Origin: Methylacidiphilum caldifontis
GTDB taxonomy: Bacteria > Verrucomicrobiota > Verrucomicrobiia > Methylacidiphilales > Methylacidiphilaceae
Length of the DNA: 64,000 nucleotides
Reading direction: 5' to 3'
NCBI RefSeq assembly: GCF_017310505.1
Contig: NZ_CP065957.1
Coordinates: 1-64,000 of the forward strand
The position numbers and the translations under genes were made by a program. The stretch's first letter is position 1. Each line of letters starts with the position of its first letter. Below are positions 59,606 through 64,000 of this stretch, piece after piece. The notes under the pieces are model-generated. The model worked only from the letters and a program-made list of their open reading frames with translations, was not told the DNA's origin and did no database searches.

Positions 59606-60751
59606 ATGCCAGGGATTTTTCATGCTCTTGGACTCCATATGCACCAGCCTTTGGGTAACTTAGCCCTCTTGTTAGATACGAATCGCTGGGAAGCCGAGCA
59701 AATTCTTTTGGCTTATGAAAGGCCGATACGGTTTTTGAAACGCTTTGAGCAAAGCGCAAAAGTCCACATTGGTTTTTCTGGGACACTGCTTGAACAGCTT
59801 ACTGATCCTCATATTCAGGAAAAGAGTAAAGGCATAATCGATTTAGGGGTAATGCTTGCAGGCTACAGGGAGCTTCCCAATATTGAACTTGTAGGAATGG
59901 GGTATTTTCATCCTGTATTCCCAATAATCCCTATAGAGGATTGGGAAGAGCAACTTTGGCTTCATAAACAGATTATTGAAAGAGTTTTTAGAAAAAAGCC
60001 GGTCGGTTTTTTCCCTCCCGAAATGGGATTTAGAAAGGAGATGATCCCTTACCTGGTGGAAGCGGGATATAGGTATGTGATCATTGATAGCGTACATATT
60101 CGAAAAGCCGATGGCCAGATAGCCTCTCCTTATAAGCTCTATAAGGCTGAATGGAAAGGGAAATGGATTACAGTCGTTCCAAGGGAAAGGGATTTGAGCA
60201 ATGCCCAACAAAGCGGAATGGATCCAGTATGGTTTTCAGCGGAGGCTAAAAACAAGACGAAGGCTGTTATGCCTCCTGTTTTAATTACAACATGGACAGA
60301 TGGGGAAAACGGTGGATGGTTTAGAAATTTGAGTGATGGAGCGAATTTTTGGGGTTATTTCTTCGCTCCTTACGTAGAAAAGAAATATTCCGGGGAAGGA
60401 ATTGATACCGTTTTCTTAAGCCAGTTCATTTTAGAATATCCTCCGGTTGAAAAGGTAGAAGTGAGTACCGGGGCTTGGAATGTGGGGTCAACTTCCGGGT
60501 ATGATTTCTCACAATGGGCGGGGAGCGCGGCTCAGAAACAAGCTTTAAAAGAGATATACAAACTGAGTGCAACCTATTGGCAAAGAGCTAAAGCTGGAGG
60601 ATCAACAAGTGATCTTGAGTTTAGACAAAAACTCCAAGAAGTACGAAGATTGGTTCTTCAAGCAGAAACAAGCTGTTATCTGTTTTGGGGGGATTCCTGG
60701 CTTCCTCAACTCTATGAGCTTATAGAGCGTGCTTACCGGGTTATGCCTTAA
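59606..60751 (+). CDS. Glycoside hydrolase family 57 protein, 381 aa
   Basis: GH57 enzymes are retaining alpha-glucan hydrolases or branching/transferase enzymes. Seen: the N-terminal HALGLHMHQPLGN (HQP motif), VHIGFSGTLLEQL, GMGYFHPVFPII, the nucleophile region GFFPPEMGFRKEM (Glu) and the acid/base region TTWTDGENGGWF (Asp). A helical C-terminal region ends with a Trp-rich segment CYLFWGDSWLPQLYEL. At 381 aa it lacks the extra C-terminal domains of 4-alpha-glucanotransferases. It lies 40 nt after the GT4 gene, indicating an operon. Confidence 0.87.
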   Translation: MPGIFHALGLHMHQPLGNLALLLDTNRWEAEQILLAYERPIRFLKRFEQSAKVHIGFSGTLLEQLTDPHIQEKSKGIIDLGVMLAGYRELPNIELVGMGYFHPVFPIIPIEDWEEQLWLHKQIIERVFRKKPVGFFPPEMGFRKEMIPYLVEAGYRYVIIDSVHIRKADGQIASPYKLYKAEWKGKWITVVPRERDLSNAQQSGMDPVWFSAEAKNKTKAVMPPVLITTWTDGENGGWFRNLSDGANFWGYFFAPYVEKKYSGEGIDTVFLSQFILEYPPVEKVEVSTGAWNVGSTSGYDFSQWAGSAAQKQALKEIYKLSATYWQRAKAGGSTSDLEFRQKLQEVRRLVLQAETSCYLFWGDSWLPQLYELIERAYRVMP

Positions 60752-60847
60752 AGCTCAGTAAAAAGTGAAAATGTAGGATTTAAATAATGGGAATTTTCTC
60801 TTAAAAATGAATTTATAACGCTGTTTTGTAAAGAAAGAATAAGAGTT

Positions 60848-61813
60848 ATGGTTCAAAAAGAGAAAAAGTTATGGATTTACAACCTTTTCCCTAGACTGTT
60901 TGGTAAAATTGAAAATTGGAAAAGCCAGATAGATCGCATCGGTTGGATGGGTTTTAAGGTTCTATTCATTAACCCTATAAGTCCTTGTGGATCATCTCGA
61001 AGTATTTATGCGATATTAAATCCGAAGGTTATTTCTTCCGAATATGGAACAATTGAGCAGTTTAAAGAATTTTTAAATCGATGTCATAAAGAGGGCATCG
61101 AAGTTTGGCTTGATCTAGTAGCTAACCATATCGCTATTGATTCCCCATTAATTAAAGAGCACCCTGATTGGATTGTTTGGGAGGGGAATCATCCTAAAAA
61201 TCCGGGTTGCATGGATAATGGGCAGTGGGTGAGTTGGAAGGACTTAGCACAGTATAACCATTCGAATCCCAGCCTCATCGCATACCTGAAATCAGTGATT
61301 GAGTATTGGCTATGGATTGGAGTAGATGGATTTCGGGCTGATTATGCCTATGGAATTCCTCCTGAAGTATGGAAAGAACTTATTTCCCATGCCCACTTGG
61401 TTAATTCGAAGGTTAAATTCTTTGGTGAAGCTCTAGGTTGTCCTCCTGAACAAGTTGTGAGCATAGCCAAAAGTGGTTTTGATTTCATGGCCAGTTCCAT
61501 TTTTTGGTGGGATGGCCGGCAACCATGGTGGCCCGAACAAAGAGCTCTTTTCCAGAAAGAATCGATAAAGCTCATTGGTTTTCCCGAAAGCCATGATACT
61601 GAAAGGTGTGCTTCTTATGAAGAGGCATTACTAAAATTGCAGCAAGCTTATGATCAAAGTGATGGAATACTGATTCCTGCTGGGTTTGAATTTGGCTTTC
61701 GCAGAAAGCTTGACGTGGTGAAAACAACCCCACAATGGTGGCATGAAGAGATGCCCGGTCGATGGAATTTGTCTTTGAAAATTAGGCAGTTAGCCCTTGG
61801 CACATCCCTTTGA
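60848..61813 (+). CDS. Glycoside hydrolase family 13 (alpha-amylase superfamily) short protein, 321 aa
   Basis: A compact (beta/alpha)8 barrel of the alpha-amylase clan. Motifs: LDLVANHIAIDSPL (region I), GVDGFRADYAYGI with the nucleophile Asp (region II), FFGEALG with the acid/base Glu (region III) and FPESHDTERCA with the transition-state Asp (region IV). It is shorter than usual and lacks an evident C-terminal beta domain; the start NLFPRLFGKIENW and motif style recall maltosyltransferase (GlgE)-like enzymes. It follows GH57 by 96 nt. Hydrolase versus transferase activity cannot be told from sequence. Confidence 0.85.
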   Translation: MVQKEKKLWIYNLFPRLFGKIENWKSQIDRIGWMGFKVLFINPISPCGSSRSIYAILNPKVISSEYGTIEQFKEFLNRCHKEGIEVWLDLVANHIAIDSPLIKEHPDWIVWEGNHPKNPGCMDNGQWVSWKDLAQYNHSNPSLIAYLKSVIEYWLWIGVDGFRADYAYGIPPEVWKELISHAHLVNSKVKFFGEALGCPPEQVVSIAKSGFDFMASSIFWWDGRQPWWPEQRALFQKESIKLIGFPESHDTERCASYEEALLKLQQAYDQSDGILIPAGFEFGFRRKLDVVKTTPQWWHEEMPGRWNLSLKIRQLALGTSL

Positions 61814-61822
61814 TAAAAGTTT

Positions 61823-62032
61823 CTATCCCATGGGCTTAAAGGATCGCCATTCAAGCCTACACTCAGAACATTTTAAAGCTCCATAGACGTTGTAATAACT
61901 GCTATACCCTGTACTGGTATCCGATTTAGCCAGTGTCATTTCATCATGGATATGGGCATGGCCATGACATAGAGCTCGACCGCAGGCGGCACATGTTCCT
62001 CTAGCTTCTTCTTCACAAAACCAGCATTTCAT
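61823..62032 (-). CDS. Small zinc-binding (B-box/DUF2180-like) protein, 69 aa
   Basis: Cys/His pattern MKCWFCEEEARGTCAACGRA then LCHGHAH and, near the end, CSECRLEW: two or three CxxC-type pairs plus His residues, fitting one or two zinc sites of the B-box-like DUF2180 kind. No DNA-binding or enzymatic role is known. It is convergent with the GH13 gene (9 nt apart). Confidence 0.72.
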   Translation of the reverse strand: MKCWFCEEEARGTCAACGRALCHGHAHIHDEMTLAKSDTSTGYSSYYNVYGALKCSECRLEWRSFKPMG

Positions 62033-62112
62033 ATTCTTTTATAGTCAGTTAAAATATTTTTCTATTCAGAATCTAGCCTACGGATAATATTTTTAAAAAA
62101 CAAGTTTTTTAT

Positions 62113-62526
62113 ATGCTTATAGTTGAATCCATCCATCATGTCACATTGCCGGTAAAAGATCTCAATCAATCTGTAGGGTTTTATTCAAAATTGCTTGGGC
62201 TAAAACAGATTGAAAGGCCTCCTTTTCCTTTTTCTGGAGCTTGGTTTCAAGTGGGTACCCAACAACTGCATTTAACCGAGTGGACTGATGAAAAGAAGAG
62301 TCCAGATTTTAGCATGAATACCAGAGATCATCATGTGGCTTTTCGGGTAAAAAGCATTAATGAGGCTTTAGAGTGGTTAAGAAAACAGGGATATAGGGAA
62401 GATCACGCCAATCCATCCTTACGGCTATGGGTTAAATTAGACAGTGTTGCAGGTTTCCCTCAGATTTTTCTGTTCGATCCCGATGGCCATCTCATTGAAA
62501 TCAATGCGCAACGTAAAGAAGATTAA
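62113..62526 (+). CDS. VOC-family (glyoxalase/bleomycin-resistance fold) protein, 137 aa
   Basis: Single vicinal-oxygen-chelate domain with two beta-alpha-beta-beta-beta repeats. Opening IHHVTLPVKDLNQSVGFYSK then LLGLKQI, TQQLHLTEW, HHVAFRVKSINEALEWLRKQG and the end FLFDPDGHLIEINA. Metal ligands (His in IHHV, Glu in LTEW, His in DHHVAF, Glu in HLIEIN) are visible. The substrate is unknown; relatives include fosfomycin-resistance and ring-cleavage enzymes. Its last four bases overlap the convergent VanZ-like gene. Confidence 0.87.
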   Translation: MLIVESIHHVTLPVKDLNQSVGFYSKLLGLKQIERPPFPFSGAWFQVGTQQLHLTEWTDEKKSPDFSMNTRDHHVAFRVKSINEALEWLRKQGYREDHANPSLRLWVKLDSVAGFPQIFLFDPDGHLIEINAQRKED

Positions 62527-62939
62527 CCGCCATCAGCAGCTTTACTGTTCAAATCTTCCTGTGGCATTTTTTTTTGTGTAGAAAAAAACCGGGCTAACCC
62601 AAAATAAAGTGATGTTCCTATAATCGCTCCAAAGCAGTCGGCAAACCAATCGTAGAGGTCACACTCTCTTCCAGGAACAAGCCTCTGATAGTTTTCATCA
62701 AGAGCCCCAAAAAGAGAGCTAAGAACGATACCTAGGATAAATCGGGTTGAAGCCCAGCTAAAAAGAAAACCGAGCCCTGCATAAGCAGTGGCGTGAAGAA
62801 TTTTGTCAGAAATACTTAGGGTAACTTGAGCTAGCACCTGTCCAGGAAAGGAAGAAAGAGTAATCAGAAGATCTCCATATAGAAAACAAACAACCCACCG
62901 ACCTATCTTTTTTTGCATTTTATAAAACAATAGGTCCAA
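62523..62939 (-). CDS. VanZ-like membrane protein, 138 aa
   Basis: Four hydrophobic helices with the VanZ signature SISDKILHATAYAGLGFLFS (D-K..H...Y...G) and GALDENYQRLVPGRECDLYD then WFADCFGAIIG. This matches the VanZ-like family, originally linked to teicoplanin resistance but common as an envelope protein of unknown role. The N-terminus (MDLLFYKMQKK) may be longer than needed; an ATG seven codons later also fits. Confidence 0.82.
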   Translation of the reverse strand: MDLLFYKMQKKIGRWVVCFLYGDLLITLSSFPGQVLAQVTLSISDKILHATAYAGLGFLFSWASTRFILGIVLSSLFGALDENYQRLVPGRECDLYDWFADCFGAIIGTSLYFGLARFFSTQKKMPQEDLNSKAADGG

Positions 62940-62984
62940 AATAACTTGGAAAGAATAGTTGGAAAAGAAAATATTAAGAGTAAA

Positions 62985-64000
62985 CTAGCGAGTTATTGGC
63001 TCATCACCGAGTAGCCAGACTGTAGTGGTCTGGTTGTGATGTCCTACCGTTCCTGAAAGAGTATAACCTGTTTCCCCGTAAGTCGAGGCTCCGATAAGCG
63101 GTACATTTTCGCCGACAAGTTCCTTGACAGCTTTAATTTCCGCTCTGCCTGTTTGCAGCCGTTCAGCCTGTTGATGACAAAGAATGCAATTAAAAAAAAC
63201 AACAGCAGCGATCTTTTCCGGATACCCTGCATCGGCTATCGCTCTTTGCACAGCTCTTCGGGTAGATTCAACACGACTTTGGGGATCTGCTTCAAGCAGC
63301 GAAACCCCGGATCCTTGAGGAATTTCAGAAAAGAAAACAAGGGAGCCATCTTTTTGAATTACCGCTGGGCTATGGACATGCCAATAGCCACTTACGGGTT
63401 CTACGATGCCAAAAGGATGACTGTTGAAAGCTTTTGTAGCGTCTTGCCAGCTAGAACAGTTGGTCAATTCTGTATATACATCTGCAGCAACTCTGTTGTT
63501 TAATGAATAGACAACCCTTCCCGAACTTTTCGTGACAAAGGCTCCTTTACCAGGGATGGGTCGGAAAGCATTGGCTATGCCCACTCCGTTTTTAAGCGTG
63601 GATGCAAGGGCAAGCACCGACAAAGCATTTTTTTCGACTTTCTCTTCTGCATAACAGTAGGTTTCTGTAACTCTTTCTAGATAAAGAGAATCAGCCCCAC
63701 TGCCGCCTGCAATCCGAACTCCCCGACCAACCGATTCACAGATACCTTTCAAGCATTCCTCTTCAGTGCCAATTCGGGAATGGGCTACGAGAAGAGAAAA
63801 AGGATTAACTTTAAGCATTTCAGATGGCTTTTTGCCCGAAAAACCAAGATAAAGAAGTTCTGGGCTAAACTTCAGTCCCTCAAATGCGGTCTTAACAATC
63901 TCTTTTGCAGTTTTTTCAGCCTTTTCTTCAATCTTTCCAATAGCTACATTTGAAACAAGGACGTCGCCTAGGGGTTCAATGGAAAGAAGAAAAATCCCTC
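62985..64000 (-). CDS. FIST-domain sensory protein, N-terminus cut by window edge
   Basis: The frame remains open beyond the last base, so the first residues are missing; the ATG at 63818 is internal. The visible part starts with a FIST_N region (GKIEEKAEKTAKEIVKTAFE onward) and continues into FIST_C (SRVESTRRAVQRAIADAGYP, then VFFNCILCHQQAERLQTGRA and IGASTYGETGYTLSGTVGHH). FIST domains are thought to bind small ligands such as amino acids; many are soluble partners of signalling systems. Ligand and partner are unknown. Confidence 0.85.
   Translation of the reverse strand, partial: GIFLLSIEPLGDVLVSNVAIGKIEEKAEKTAKEIVKTAFEGLKFSPELLYLGFSGKKPSEMLKVNPFSLLVAHSRIGTEEECLKGICESVGRGVRIAGGSGADSLYLERVTETYCYAEEKVEKNALSVLALASTLKNGVGIANAFRPIPGKGAFVTKSSGRVVYSLNNRVAADVYTELTNCSSWQDATKAFNSHPFGIVEPVSGYWHVHSPAVIQKDGSLVFFSEIPQGSGVSLLEADPQSRVESTRRAVQRAIADAGYPEKIAAVVFFNCILCHQQAERLQTGRAEIKAVKELVGENVPLIGASTYGETGYTLSGTVGHHNQTTTVWLLGDEPITR

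Overview
The window reads as a chromosomal stretch of a low-to-medium GC, Gram-negative bacterium. It has tandem RND pumps, a TonB-dependent receptor, a periplasmic HtrA protease and signal peptides. The gene mix fits a verrucomicrobium of the Methylacidiphilum (thermoacidophilic methanotroph) type: a double-length nucleoside-diphosphate kinase, class II fructose bisphosphatase, an alpha-glucan cluster and small structural families shared with that phylum. The organism assignment is inference; no 16S rRNA or methane monooxygenase gene lies here.

Layout. 1-12.9 kb: tail of a sigma factor, a small secreted protein, two tandem RND transporter genes without an adaptor, a TonB-dependent receptor closed by a long hairpin, a TPR protein and a dihydroorotate-dehydrogenase-like flavoprotein. 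13.3-20.6 kb: a visibly GC-richer type I-G (formerly I-U) CRISPR-Cas island (Csb1/Cas7, Csb2/Cas5-Cas6, Cas3 with a C-terminal HD domain, Cas8-like subunit). It ends in an array of ten identical 37-nt repeats and nine spacers, two of them identical. No cas1, cas2 or cas4 is present. 20.6-22.0 kb: decayed DNA with a probable transposase relic, then tRNA-Leu. 22-50.7 kb: dense housekeeping DNA: antiporter, D-aminoacyl-tRNA deacylase, ABC exporter, Mrp ATPase, site-2 protease, NamZ-type muramidase, malate dehydrogenase, aminotransferase, NDK, TsaD, UDP-glucuronate decarboxylase, potassium channel, RsfS-NadD, tRNA-Pro, GlpX, HtrA, RecG, RNase HIII, MutY and DAHP synthase.

50.7-56.6 kb is gene-poor and AT-rich: a TnpB relic, tRNA-Ala, a compact GC-rich block with several inverted repeats, and a three-gene RiPP operon. 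That operon encodes a short secreted Cys-containing precursor, a DUF692/MNIO oxidase and a DUF2063 partner, the arrangement known for bufferin-type metallophores. In a copper-dependent methanotroph this would be a plausible copper-handling system, and it is the most interesting item in the window. 56.6-64 kb: an ArsC/Spx-like protein, a class V aminotransferase, a GT4-GH57-GH13 alpha-glucan cluster, a zinc-binding small protein, a VOC protein, a VanZ-like protein and a FIST-domain protein cut by the window edge.

Functional assignments rest on motif recognition by eye; no database search was possible.
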